DNA of 64,000 bases from Armillaria gallica (Eukaryota; Basidiomycota; Agaricomycetes; Agaricales; Physalacriaceae): contig JBANDB010000001.1 of the NCBI GenBank assembly GCA_037576215.1, positions 5,332,001-5,396,000 on the forward strand, written 5' to 3'. Position numbers and translations under genes: made by a program. Of the stretch, positions 36,970 to 47,756 are shown in pieces (position 1 is the stretch's first letter; each line of letters begins with the position of its first letter). A model generated the notes under the pieces. That model did no database searches and was not told the DNA's origin. It saw only the letters and a list, made by a program, of their open reading frames with translations.

Positions 36970-38640
36970 ATGGATAGCCACTCCGGACCGTACAACCGCC
37001 CAGCGATGGAGTGGCTGTGCGGCACTTTTTCTCACTGTTCACCTGGCGCCGGTACACAAACCACACCACACCAACACACCAACACCACTGGAATTCGGCT
37101 CTCGCCTGTATGGTACAGTTCCTTGATTTAGGTATTTTTCACACAAAAAAAGCTCTATGCGTTACCCCAAAACGACGGCCACTTGTGACCACCATCATTT
37201 AGGACAACATTCAAGCCCATCTCTACCCGCCATTGCTGCGGTACGACCTTGATACCTGCCGCGACCTGTCATGTATCCCTTACACGATCATCAGCCTCAG
37301 TTACCATCGGGCATGCAGTCCTAGCACGTCAATACTCTGAGGATTCCAAATTAGACCCCGTTTCGCATCGGGAACACACCCGGAACGCAATCACAACAAC
37401 AGCCAACGGCGACGACGAGAGTGGGAACTTCCAAACATGGTAGATGATGGCGAACGGTCCACCGACGTCCAACGACGCCAGCGACTCTGATGCTATATGG
37501 ACGTCAATTCTACTGCTGAGGACACGACGGACGACGACGACAACCGTACCGCTACCAGCATTGGCCTCTACTATCCGCCTCAGGTCCCAATATTCCCTAC
37601 CTTCGTGCATCCCCTATTTTCAACATAGGGGAACACAATCCTGTCACCCGTTTTTGCCACTAGGCACTACTCGACCCTTACCCCCAGTTTCGACATCGGA
37701 TTCCTCGATGACATCTGTTTTCTGTCGCGAATCCATTTGCTGCACAACGTTAACTGCACAAAGTATCCCCATGGCCTGAATGTTCCTCATCTTACTGCAG
37801 CTTGGTTCTTTTTGTCGGGATTCTTTTCATCTCGAGTACATGAATGAATATTCCTCTTCCCCTGGTTACTCAAATGGAATTTAGGTTGTGCGCAGTGCTC
37901 TTGTCATCTCATGCTGATTGTCCCAAAATGCGCTAATCCTGCTTGATCGAACCACCCCCTTCTACAATGAGGGCTCTCGACGCTACCGCTCAGCGAACAC
38001 GACGGTAACTCGCGCATTTTATATAGCCCGTGCTTCAGAATCGTGACCTTGCCAGTCACTGCTTTTCTGCTTTTACGGCCACTTCCGGATGTCCTATCAG
38101 CGTCTATATGGACTTGGGTAGGAGTGTCTGCGAGCCATGACAGTAGTAGGGGCGTTGGCAGCGACGGATTTCTATGACAACCTGGGTATGGCGGGGCTCA
38201 GCAATTCACGTACCAAGCTGTCCCTGTTCCCAATGGGCAGACGTGTAATGGGTAAGACCTCTCTATACGCATACGGCTGATGCAACCGGTGTGTCAGCAA
38301 CTCTATTGGTGTCCGGAGACCTCAACACGACTCGATGCACGTCGACGTCTACAGCCCGCCCACAAGTGCCTGTATCTTATTTTTAAACCTCTGCTTGCAC
38401 GGTGCACCAGGGCCCTTTTCCGCCGTTGTATGGCTAAGTAGCATCGTCACGCACCCGAAGACGCTATATATAATACCATCGGAAAAAGTAGTTGGTTTCC
38501 CATACACTGTGCCCCGTCCTCCAAATCTTTCTTTGCATCTTTGTACTTATTATCTTCAATAAAAATCCCATATCTATTGTATCCGCACTGTACAAAGTCA
38601 TGGGTATTAGCTAGAGGTGTCGAACAACGATGGAGGAGGT
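36970..38640 (+). repeat. Duplicated block R, copy A
   Basis: Begins near ATGGATAGCCACTCCGGACC and is repeated at 48592-50735 (copy B), with a shorter piece at 58066-58600 (copy C). On the plus strand a protein-like trace remains: PQVPIFPTFVHPLF, FDIGFLDDICFLSRIHLLHN, CTKYPHGLNVPHLTAAWFFL and SGFFSSRVHE, interrupted by stops. It looks like a decayed gene or mobile-element open frame; I do not recognise the family. Confidence 0.6.
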
Positions 38641-39399
38641 GAGGGAGTGGAAAGAAACGCATGACCACGCAATTTTATTGGAATAAAGGCCACAGAAACA
38701 AGAATATACAGTGAGCGAGTATATTGACGATGTGAAGTAAAACTTTGAAGGGAGTAAGAAAGAAAACGAGGTCCATCCCGGACGCAAGACCGAGAGTGAC
38801 GTCCGCAACTTCCTCTTTTGCCTGTACCACCACATCACTACATCTTCAATTCCCTCTTCCAGAGATTACCGGTGTTCCAATGCCCACTCCTTGAAGACTT
38901 CTTCCACCACCTCCCTAATTTGTCTCATGGACCCGCGTCTTCCCTTTACCAATACCGTGTCCATGCCAAATCTGCGCCAAGACGCGGGATGGATAGGAGG
39001 ACTGTCGACGACGACGGCGGAGGTAGGGGTTTCAGGTGGTCAGAGGGAAGGGCTTGAAATAATCGATACAATCTTCCGTTGGAGAACTGAGGGCTTCTTC
39101 TGAGGTACGTGTTCACTGTTAGTATTATGATTTTCGGCAGCTGAGGCTGGCGTCATCTGAACCAGGATATCATACACCGGAGGACGACTGGGGGAATTTG
39201 GCTTTCCGTCATTTTCTGTGGAGTCGTACGGCAGCTCGTCGTGCATATTTATTGACGACAATTGACCAAACGAGAAGTATCGGAAAGAAATTGTGGCACA
39301 CGAGACCAAGTGTGACCAACTTGAGCATTGTGCTGAAGTCACCCTCAATCGTCTCAGCGACGTGACTAACAGCCTGGATCTTGGCATCAAATTTAGCTG
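38641..39399 (-). repeat. Duplicated block S, copy A, with decayed minus-strand open frames
   Basis: Similar to 50736-51480 and, in part, to 51690-51795. The minus strand encodes MHDELPYDSTENDGKPNSPS here, MHDELLYGSAENDGKPHPSK near 51320 and a third version near 51790, so a protein-coding ancestor is likely. No family recognised; no intact gene model found. Confidence 0.5.
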
Positions 39400-39792
39400 A
39401 GGACTTGTCGATTACACCATCCGCGACCCCGTTGCTCATCACCACATCCTTAGTAGCTCGAGTGGTTAGGGAACTGCTGGAAGACGTTGCAAATTCTTAC
39501 CACCCTTCCGCTCCAGTTTCCATCTGCATGGCTCCCAGAACACGTTACTGACTGGGAACTTTGGGAGAGGACCTTTGAACACGCTCGCCCAGGAACTTGT
39601 ACGTTATTCCGTTTTTCTTCTATTTCAGAAGCTAATGCTGTCACAGACATCGACGTCGACAAGCCTGTTGTTCCTACCAAAGATTACGCATGGATCTCCG
39701 GCTGCGCTCCAACCTCGCCCGCCTGGAAAGACCCTATCGATTTAACATTCAACGTATCCTGGCCACCGCCGCCACCCAGCACTCTCAAAAGG
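39400..39792 (+). pseudogene. GT90 fragment, duplication A
   Basis: Holds the end of GT90 exon 2 (frameshifted; EHVTDWELWERTFEHARPGT), the intron with gtacgt and cacag kept, and the start of exon 3 (DIDVDKPVVPTKDYAWISGC ... DPIDLTFNVSWPPPPPST). It lacks exon 1, most of exon 2 and everything after the Pro-rich turn. At 39793 it passes in frame into methyltransferase sequence. Confidence 0.8.
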
Positions 39793-40794
39793 TACAAGCC
39801 TCGATGGGACCTTGCGGTGGATCTAGGATGCGGAATAGGTGGATTATCTCTATCCCTTGTTCACTCATTCTGCTTGACTTAGGGTTACAGGTCAGGCTAC
39901 GATTGAGCTTACCCCGTTCAAGAAGGCTGTCGGTGTCGAGCCTGGAGAAAAAATGCTGGACGCCGCGAGAAAGTATCTGAACGAGAGAATTGGTGACTCT
40001 GGTGCGCTACAACGCTTTCAGCAATGGCTTAGACTCGAGCCAGTTGATGACAGTTGATCAATCATCCCCAATTGGCGGCGAGACTGGTTCGAGTCCAACC
40101 ATGGCTTGGCTGATGGCAAATCCAGAAGGATCCCGTTTCGAATTAGTCAACTCTAATGCAGAGGATCTGTCCTTCCTCGGACCTTCTACCGTAGATCTCG
40201 TCATCGCACAAGCAGCTCATTGGTTCGGTTACTCAAGGCTGTGGCCTGAGCTCAACCGCGTCCTACGCCCAAGCGGCACTGTGGCTTTTTGGGTGTACTC
40301 AGAGTTCCGCTTGCCGGCGTATCCTTCTCTGACTCCTCTCATCGCTGACTACGCCGAAGGAACGGATCCTGCAACATCTCTTGGCCCACACTGGCAGCGT
40401 CCAGGACGAACCATATTAGAAAACCATCTCCTCGACGTACCGGAGCCGTCTTGGGGAAGGATCGATCGAGTTTTCTTTACCGGTAGGCAACCTCTCCGTT
40501 CTTACCCATCTTGTTGTATAATCGGGTTCAGGATCTCATTACCCGGACCTTCCTTCTCCGCTCCCGGTCATCCTACGCACTAAGACAACATGGGGCGCCT
40601 TATTGACTTACTTCCACTCGTGGAGCTCGCTGCACACGTATCTAGAGCATGACGGGGAGGTAATCGAGGTCCGATTTTGGAACGTGCTGCGAGAGGGTGC
40701 GGCGAAGGAGGGAAACACGGCGGTGGAGGGGTCTGACGAGCTTATGGTAGAGTGGCCGATAGGCATGATACTCGTCAAGAAGGGAGAGAAATAA
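39793..40794 (+). pseudogene. Methyltransferase copy 2, N-terminally truncated and fused to GT90
   Basis: From RYKPRWDLAVDLGCGIG to the stop the copy keeps all three introns of the gene at 12346-13524 and an open frame: QATIELTPFKKAVGVEPGEK, GSRFELVNSNAEDLSFLGPS, QAAHWFGYSRLWPELNRVL, SGTVAFWVYSEFRLPAYPSL and a C-terminus ending MVEWPIGMILVKKGEK. The first ~48 residues (MTTFAKKSF...) are missing and replaced by GT90 codons in the same frame. The third residue of the GCGTG turn is changed (GCGIG), and one alanine is lost before QAAHWF. Splice sites and the 3' half look functional, so a fusion transcript is possible; loss of the N-terminal helix makes activity doubtful. Conservation of frame suggests recent origin. 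Confidence 0.8.
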
Positions 40795-41107
40795 GTTAGT
40801 GTTTTCCCCTGGAGATTGGACTGGCCAGTGAACGTCCCTTTTCATAGTGTGCTGGGAGCTAGTCAAGTCCTGTATCCCCTCGTTCTTGGACTGTAATCTT
40901 TCCTAAACGTGTTATGAAGCCGGTTGATTGATATTCGAAGTACGGTCGCCGCCGCGACTCACTTCGCGCGCTTGTTGAGCTTGAAGTCGCGATACGTTCT
41001 CTTAGCTCATATGGGTGAAAGTCTGTTGAAGTGCACTCCGAGTCTTTGACCGCACGCAGTGGAACCCACGACATGAGTTCGGAAATCGTACTAAATCTTA
41101 CTAGTTA

Positions 41108-42988
41108 CTAGAGCGCTATCCATTCCATATAACCCTTCGGTAACGGACCGCTCGGAAAAAGGAAGAACACAAGTTGTCCTTTCTTTTTACTACGTTTGGC
41201 TCGTTCTACCTCTCGTTTCCATTCGGTAGGATCGATACAAGTCTCGTACTCTTTCACATGTCCCACCAACACCTTCAAGGGTGCAGATCGATAGTCCATG
41301 CAAGTTACAGGAGGGAGCCCGTCATCGAAACCGAGCTTCGCATAAAAGTCATTCGTTGCTTTTTTAATCCGCCCTTCGTGTCGCAGGTCAGTCAGCAGGA
41401 CATGATGCAGAAACGGTTCGTCGCGTAGAATGACGTCTTCCGGATAGCCGTCTAATTCAAAGTTATCCTGTCAGTTGATGAAAACTATGAGAAGAAGGCA
41501 GACCGACTTCTTCGTCTGATCCTCTCTTGGCGACAATAAGCCCGGTGAGTGTCACCTGCTGCCTTTTGGCAACTCCGAGAGCAGAAGGTCAGTCCACATC
41601 CGCTGCAGCGGTGGAGTGCTGCATCCATATTCCCCGTTTCGTCGACTGATTCGCACTACAGAAATTGGGAGCGAGAGTGAGATGAAAAAAAGAGCTGCAG
41701 AAACGCAGGATGTACCTCTTTGTTCATGCAAAAGTTTGGTTTGCAGTCCCCGTGTAGCCTGACCCGCGTCTCCCAGCGATGATTAGCGACATCCAGCAGC
41801 ATAGTCCATGATTTAGCTAGCTTGTTGGGAAAGCCAGGCGAGTCGATCACGGATATATCTATCTTCCTCAATGATTTCCGAACCTGTCGCAGAACGGTCC
41901 GCCAGATAAGGTTGGTTGTGATGACGAGCAGAATTTGCGACAGGCCGTAGCAAAGGTACGCAGGCGGGTTGATTAGGCAGCACTTCAATACAGATGCGAG
42001 GAAATGGGTATGCTTTAGTGCTTGAACTATCCAGCGAGGTCCCTGTAATAACGCCAATTGAATGCAAACTAAGCACTTCATGATAACTCCGACTCTGTCG
42101 GGGCATTTCCCTTCCATGGCGGTCTGCGGGTGAGCCTCGACAGCGCGTGAGAGGATATAACACAACCATGGAGTCGACTTGGCCAAACGGAACGACAATC
42201 CCAGTGAAGAATCTTCATCCAAAAGGACGCTCATCACCGACACATCGTCCCTTATGACATCCCAAGGAATATCCATGCAATCAATATCGCAGATAAGTCG
42301 GGATAACACCGAAGTCAGTCGTGGCACAGGTAGTTCCTGCTTCACCGTCTGAACGAGCATCTTTGTAAGTGCTTCGTTGGAAGCGAACAACGGAAGCATC
42401 AGTTCAGATAGACAGGCCAGCCTGTGCTCCGACGCAACAATCCACACGTGCGCCACACGACATGATGTCCTGGGAGTTATGCAGGATGCTAGGAAGCCTT
42501 AGCATGACCGACGACAGAGCCAAGCCGGAGATTGCACCGGTCCTGGAAAATGTAAGCAGCATGTCCGTATCTGATTCTTCGATGTCACTGTTGAATAACT
42601 CCGGGCGTCTTAGCACGACCTGGTTGAAGAAAAACAGAATCCAAGGAAGAAGACGAGGCCAAAGGTCCATGGCCTGGTTAAGTATGAGAGGTTTGATGGT
42701 TTTGGGATCCGCATACACCAGCCTTTTTATCCCATGGATACAAGCTGATGAGGTCGCTAATGGTATCATCAGCTCTCCGAACTCCTTTTCTGAGACTGAG
42801 GCAGGATCATAGTGAATATCCTCTGCAGAGATTAACGCAATGTTGCGTCTAACTTGGTGCAAGACTAAGGAGGGATTAATAGTCTTGTTGAACACCGCGT
42901 CCATCAAGTCTTTGCACGGAAAGCTATCGTCTGAGTAGTCTTGCCAGTGCCGACGCTGCGCGTTACGGCGTGTACTTGGATGAGGCAT
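41108..42988 (-). CDS. MYND-type zinc finger protein
   Basis: Start at MPHPSTRRNAQRRHWQDYSD. A long helical N-terminal region (ALISAEDIHYDPASVSEKEF; DLWPRLLPWILFFFNQVVL; SEHRLACLSELMLPLFASNE; GPRWIVQALKHTHFLASVLK) occupies about 450 residues. Near 41760-41510, across an intron that begins gtacat, the MYND finger reads CKPNFCMNKECES then CSGCGLTFCSRSCQKAAGDT and HRAYC, with the spaced Cys/His ligands. The C-terminal exon (FELDGYPEDVILRDEPFLHH; TCMDYRSAPLKVLVGHVKEY; KGQLVFFLFPSGPLPKGYME) ends at 41108. Agaricomycete genomes hold large families with this helical region plus MYND plus tail; function is unknown, and the MYND finger normally mediates protein binding. The gene lies between two broken GT90 copies but appears intact itself. 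Confidence 0.82.
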
Positions 42989-43665
42989 CTGCAGAAAATT
43001 AAGTAGGTTTCCTTTATATTGGAAGTTAATTCACGCACTGGACTTTTCTACAGACTGTATGTCAATCAAAGATTGAAGAAGTTTAGGAATGTAAGTTGAA
43101 AATATTTTTCCAAGACGTTGATGCATGACGTGCAAAAGTTGGCGGCCAGTCAGCGTCGGATCAAGTGGAGTTTGAAAAGCAACGAGTAAACGTGGGGCTG
43201 GGAGCTAGTCAAGTCATCCCCTCGTTCTTGGATTATAATCGCAACTTAGCAGTGCTATGCAACGGCTTTTTTCACACACTGGAGCTGGGATGAAGCGAGC
43301 TAGGATCTTGTCGCTACTGTTGGAGGGTCACTGCCCACTGATCTGATGAACAAGCAGGTCTGCTACTAGGACTCGAGGCTGCTGATACCATTTCAAGATC
43401 CGTCTCAACTGCTGGACCTCTGGCGCTCACAAAATAGTGACTGAATTCAGTGAAACGTTAACCCAGAGCGGATGCGGATCTGATCGCCGCACAATCTTTT
43501 CGATCAACGACTCAACTAATACAGGAACCAATATCCTTCATCCGCTAAACTTCGACTCGCGATAGAGGTATTGTCTTTTCCGTATTGTTTTCTGAATCCT
43601 GAATAAGATTCCTAGATCGACAGATCACTAGATTCAATCTTTGACAGAATCTGTTTCCCAGTTGC
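42989..43665. other. Intergenic with duplicated flanks
   Basis: Contains the methyltransferase 3' flank motif GGGAGCTAGTCAAGTC near 43200 (as at 40856 after methyltransferase copy 2) and the conserved GT90 upstream block at 43378-43430. No gene recognised. Confidence 0.5.
43378..43430 (+). promoter_or_regulatory. Conserved GT90 upstream block, copy 4
   Basis: Reverse-orientation match to the block upstream of copies 1-3 (GCTGGACCTCTGGCGCTCAC at its 3' end), about 370-420 bases upstream of the GT90 copy 4 coding start. Confidence 0.4.
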
Positions 43666-43749
43666 GTGATTGATTTGAGTGCTCTCAACGTCATGATCCA
43701 CATCATCGTAATGATACCTGACTTTTTCACCGAGCGCAACGACAATTCT

Positions 43750-45719
43750 CTTCAATTTCATTTTAGATCTTTCCCTCTCACGCTGTCTCTTTTCTGCGTA
43801 GCATGCTACGATCTCACTCCTTATCACAGGTCCAGCCCAGGACGGCAGATTGCTGTGATCACTCTCTTTATCATTACCGGGGGATGCTGGACAATTCTCT
43901 TGAGTACCACTATTATGGCGTTCAAGACGTTCGCCGAGCCTGTTACGATCGAGTATGTCAAACCTGTATATCATTCGTGGGGGGATTTGGGGGGTCTACT
44001 GAATTCGCAGCACGAGAGAGCTGGCAAAAAGATCACAGAGAATTTACCCATGCACGAATTTCTGTCGAACGGGTTGCTTGAAGTCAATCCAGAACTCCCG
44101 CATCCTATCTACCAGCTCATCGAATTTTCGGAGAGGAAGTGGAAAGCCAAGCTGCAGCGAGCAAGTAAGAATCTCGACGAGGCGGTGGCTGAATACAAGC
44201 GCCGGTATAACCGAGCCCCTCCTCGTGGATTCGACAAGTGGTGAGAACTTTCGCATCTTTTTGTTTCGTCAAACCTGAGCTGTGCATAGGTGGGAATACG
44301 TTAAGAAACACCCTGTTCAGCTTCCAGACGAGTACGATCATATATACCGAGACCTTGAGCCTTATTGGGGTGTCAACCCAGTTGATCTTGCCAGGATTGT
44401 GAATGAATGGGAGGGCCGCAAAGACTCGTTTACTCTTGGTAAAGAGGAAGGATATCGTGTTGGACTTGTCAACTACACTATCCGTGACCCTAGTTCCAAT
44501 GGCCTCGTCCTTAGTGGCGCTCAGATGCTTGGCGAACTGCTGGACGAAGTGGATGGATTCCTACCACACTTCCGCATTGTTTTCCATCCACATGACAATC
44601 CGGAGCATGTTACTGATTGGGAACTTCGGGAAAAAATGCTTGAACACGCTCGCGCAGGAACTTGTACGTCATTAGCCTTTCTTTTCTATTCCAAGTGATA
44701 CTCAGGCTGTCATAGACATTGATGTTGACCATTCTGTTGTTCCTATTAAAGATCACAGATGGATCTCTGGCTGCGCTCCAGCTTCACCCGCCTGGAAAGA
44801 TCCCATCGACTTCTCCTTCAATGTACCCTGCCCACCACCGCCACCCTACACTCCCAAAACATTCGTCTTTGACCACCAAAAGCAATGGACCCCAAGGGGG
44901 GTGTGGGAATAAAATCCCGGACAGAGGGTAGGGGGGAGGGGTAGCGACCTTAAACACGAAACCTCACTTACTATATATAGGTATTTGTGTGGTCTGCTGG
45001 GTACCATTTGCATAAACTAATGGGAATTACACTGCAAATGAAGATACTTAGTGTCATATATACATTTTTGGGCTGTTTTCTACCTTCCGATGTGCCATGG
45101 CTAAGCTGGGCTAAGTCCCTGAGAGACTCACATGGTCAAAATGATGACAGCAGCATTACAAATCATGCCTATTATGGATATATTACTACCCTATATGGTA
45201 GGAGGGGGAGGGAGGGGGGGGTCCCCTTGGCCTTAAACACAAAAATGTACGTCATGTCGGGGATTTTATTTCCACACCCCCCTTGATGGACCCTTGCATA
45301 CACCCACATCTCCTTCGCGAGCACAGACAGTTCCTCCCCTTCCTTCGCCTACTCCCAAACTTTACTGCATCACGACATCACCATCGCGCGCACGATCAGC
45401 TGGCTGGACGAGCTCTCTGACGAAGAGGCCGTCGTACGGGGATGATCACCTGTATTGGCCAGAACAGCCCTCTCGTTCGGGACAAGGAATGGCGGTTTTC
45501 GCATCAAATGTGGATGATGGATTGGTTAGAGAAGGGAATGGATGGTAATGTAATGATTTTGGTGCCACCGAGGTCGAGGGAGGAGCGGGTGGGGCAGGGC
45601 AAGTTTGTCCGGAAGGCGAGGTAAGGTGCGGTGATGTGTTCTCGCCGCTCGGACGATCTTGGACAGTGTGATCCTGATGTTTGCGAGACCTTGAAAAAAT
45701 GTGTACGAGTTTTTATAAA
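43750..45719 (+). pseudogene. GT90 copy 4, broken by a transposon, deletions and frameshifts
   Basis: Exon 1 (to about 44241) keeps the membrane segment IAVITLFIITGGCWTILL and LLEVNPELPHPIYQLIEFSE, but its start is shifted: the MLR start codon is out of frame with the membrane segment. Exon 2 (about 44289-44663) is open with PYWGVNPVDLARIVNEWEGR. Exon 3 starts near 44717, is split at 44893 by a 393-bp MITE, then resumes at 45286 with a deletion after REHRQFLP-like sequence and several shifts around SLTKRPS. It loses homology near 45719, without exons 4-6. The flanks match copy 3 best (ITGGCWTILL). Not functional. Confidence 0.9.
44893..45285. mobile_element. hAT-like MITE, 393 bp, with 8-bp target duplication
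   Basis: Ends are inverted repeats of about 26 bases starting CAAGGGGGGTGTGG and reading inwards to AATAAAATCCC; the right end is the complement with one or two changes. The 8-bp direct repeat ATGGACCC lies at 44885-44892 and 45286-45293, and removing the element plus one repeat restores the codons of the intact GT90 copies (GCAATGGACCC then TTGC). An 8-bp target duplication and a CARGG-type terminus point to the hAT superfamily. It encodes no transposase, so it is non-autonomous. Confidence 0.88.
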
Positions 45720-46014
45720 GAGGTGACCGCTTCTGGATATTATGAAGGAATTTAAAAACCAGCTGTTCTTAATCCATGATCTCTTTGTATTTTTCCTCAC
45801 AGGGGAGCGTAGGATCGACACACCAGGTGTTATACAGCGTGTGTCGCGTCTTTTCTTCGGCCACCCAGGGCTCATCATTGGATTCAACAGCTTTTTACGA
45901 ACGGGGTATCATATCGAATACACATCGGACGGCCTGACGCTCAACCGAATTACCGTCACCAACAGCGACGGAAGCGTTATCCTTTATCAGCCCTCCCATT
46001 CTTCCTGTAGGTGA
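45720..46014 (+). pseudogene. Sin3 PAH1-domain fragment
   Basis: Reads [11 protein letters not shown], an intron-like gap (ending tttttcctcacag at about 45803), then [40 protein letters not shown] and [17 protein letters not shown]. This is the second half of paired amphipathic helix 1 of Sin3, the scaffold of the histone deacetylase corepressor. The first PAH helix and all other Sin3 parts are missing. It is joined directly to GT90 sequence on the left and to a proline dehydrogenase fragment on the right, so it is a captured fragment; whether it is transcribed is unknown. Confidence 0.8.
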
Positions 46015-46019
46015 CGTGG

Positions 46020-46300
46020 TAAAGAAATGATGCATTGCATTGACGTCGCGGCCGATCTTGAGAATGGCATAGTTGCAGTCTGCAGGTGCGACAACAGGTC
46101 GGATGATGTGGAAATCAAACTAATGTCCTGGCTGGGGACTACTCCCTTGGCGTCAAGTTAGTCCAATGAGCCTGCGAGACCATCCCGCACCGATCCCACC
46201 ACTCTGGTAAACCGTCCCTCTCGATATCATCCGAGTCCTGTATGGGTGGAACAGCAGGAAACAGACGAATGCTACAACGAATGCGTAAAGATGCTCAGGG
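46020..46300 (+). pseudogene. Proline dehydrogenase fragment, duplication B
   Basis: MHCIDVAADLENGIVAV corresponds to the second exon of PUT1 and VEQQETDECYNECVKMLR to the later exon; the sequence between is deleted and a stop interrupts the rest. Non-functional. Confidence 0.85.
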
Positions 46301-47756
46301 GTCCTCTAGCTTCTCCATATAGACATCGATAGACTGGTAAATCTGAAAGTAGGCCTGCAACATTCATCTTGCGCAACGAGTTAAGATCCCCATCGTCTGC
46401 GCCTAGGTCATCAAGGATGAGACAGAGCTGGAAAACTCACGTTCATGACATGATGCTGTCATGGTTGTTCTCAAAGCATGCTCTGGCTTAGATCATACAC
46501 CCAGCGATGATCGATGAATATTTGAATACTTATTGAACTGTTGTAACCAAGGCAGAGGGGTTTGTATTTGTATTAGGTCAATATACTGAATTATTGGTTA
46601 GTGGAGGTCAAGACGAGCTCCATCAATACTAGAAAGTATCTAGGATGTTCCACCAAAAGTGTCTAAAGATATCCAAGTATTTTGACGAAGTGAGTAAGTC
46701 GAATGTTCGAGGATTCTTCGGCATAAGCTTGAAGTTGAAAATCCGACAGGAACGATATGCACGAACGTATCTAGGCGCATTACTGTTCTCAACTTCGGCG
46801 TTATAATCATCAGAGATCGCGGGGCTGCTTGACGGGTCAAGGTAGTAATCTGAAGGAGGGAGGGGTTCTTTCGAATAGATCTCCCAGCGCCGGACATCTC
46901 GAAACTGCAATAATGCACCAATCAGTTGGGAGGTTCCTTGTATAGGAAGATCAAAGTCTAAATACTTTATCAGAACCTCGTTCCTTCAACGTTTGGACAT
47001 CTGCGCTAAGCTGGTCGGCTTTCTGGCTCTGCAAGACACCCCACGTGCGTATCTCTTCATATCCTATCTGTGTTCCTGTCAATATCCGATATGGTATGCC
47101 TTTGTGACGTCTCGACGACACTAGCAAGAGCCTCTGTACTAGTCCTTAATCCATCAATAACAAGACGCGAGTCGATGGCCGTGTGAATCTATCGACCAGT
47201 CTGGGTAAGCACATAAAGGTAACGGTTTCAAGACGAACCAGAAAATCCTCCTTGATCGCGTGCACACGTTATCGGCAACCGTTGATAGTGTCGGAAACGT
47301 TCCTCGTCTTCAAGAAACGCTCAATCCCACGGGACTTGCGCCGGGTACCGTTTAATTGAACATACAAGTCCGTCAAGTGTCTAAATGATGCATTGTAAGC
47401 AACACTTCAGGCCTGTTTTGCGCTCGTTCACGCTTCAAGCTCAGCGCAAACGTCACGGAAACAAAGAGCGCCGCTTTCTCCGTGTTCCATAACAGTATTT
47501 TGAACCATTTCGATGGTCTTCTGTATACTGTCGGCCAAATCTAGTAGGTCCTCGTTATTCTTGTCGGCTTTCTGCGGCCCCTGGTCAACGATGATGAACA
47601 GTGAAGGCGATGCTTGTCACCTACTTCAATGGCCTCTAGTACAAGCACGGCACAATCACAGAGGCCTGTGATGTACGGAAATGGTGCTAATTCACCTGCG
47701 GCCGCGCCAAGCTTAACGACATGAATCCAGGTTTCCAGATTAAATGTTCGAGTCAT
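46300..47756 (-). pseudogene. MLKL-like gene, duplication B, 5' half only
   Basis: The start MTRTFNLESWIHVVKLGAAA, APFPYITGLCDCAVLVLEA, the next helical exons, and QFRDVRRWEIYSKEPLPPS are present but with indels. The C-terminal half is gone. The segment 46300-46404 is inverted: it is the complement of pieces of the MLKL-like gene (as 34690-34780) and of PUT1 (as about 32198-32218). CpG sites are retained, unlike copy C. Confidence 0.8.

Noticed and set aside
40085..40105. tRNA B-box-like GGTTCGAGTCC
   Set aside because: It lies in the second intron of the methyltransferase copy and occurs also in the parent gene; no cloverleaf or A-box at the right spacing was seen.
43750..45719. GT90 copy 4 as a working gene
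   Set aside because: Shifted start, MITE insertion, deletions and missing exons 4-6 rule it out.
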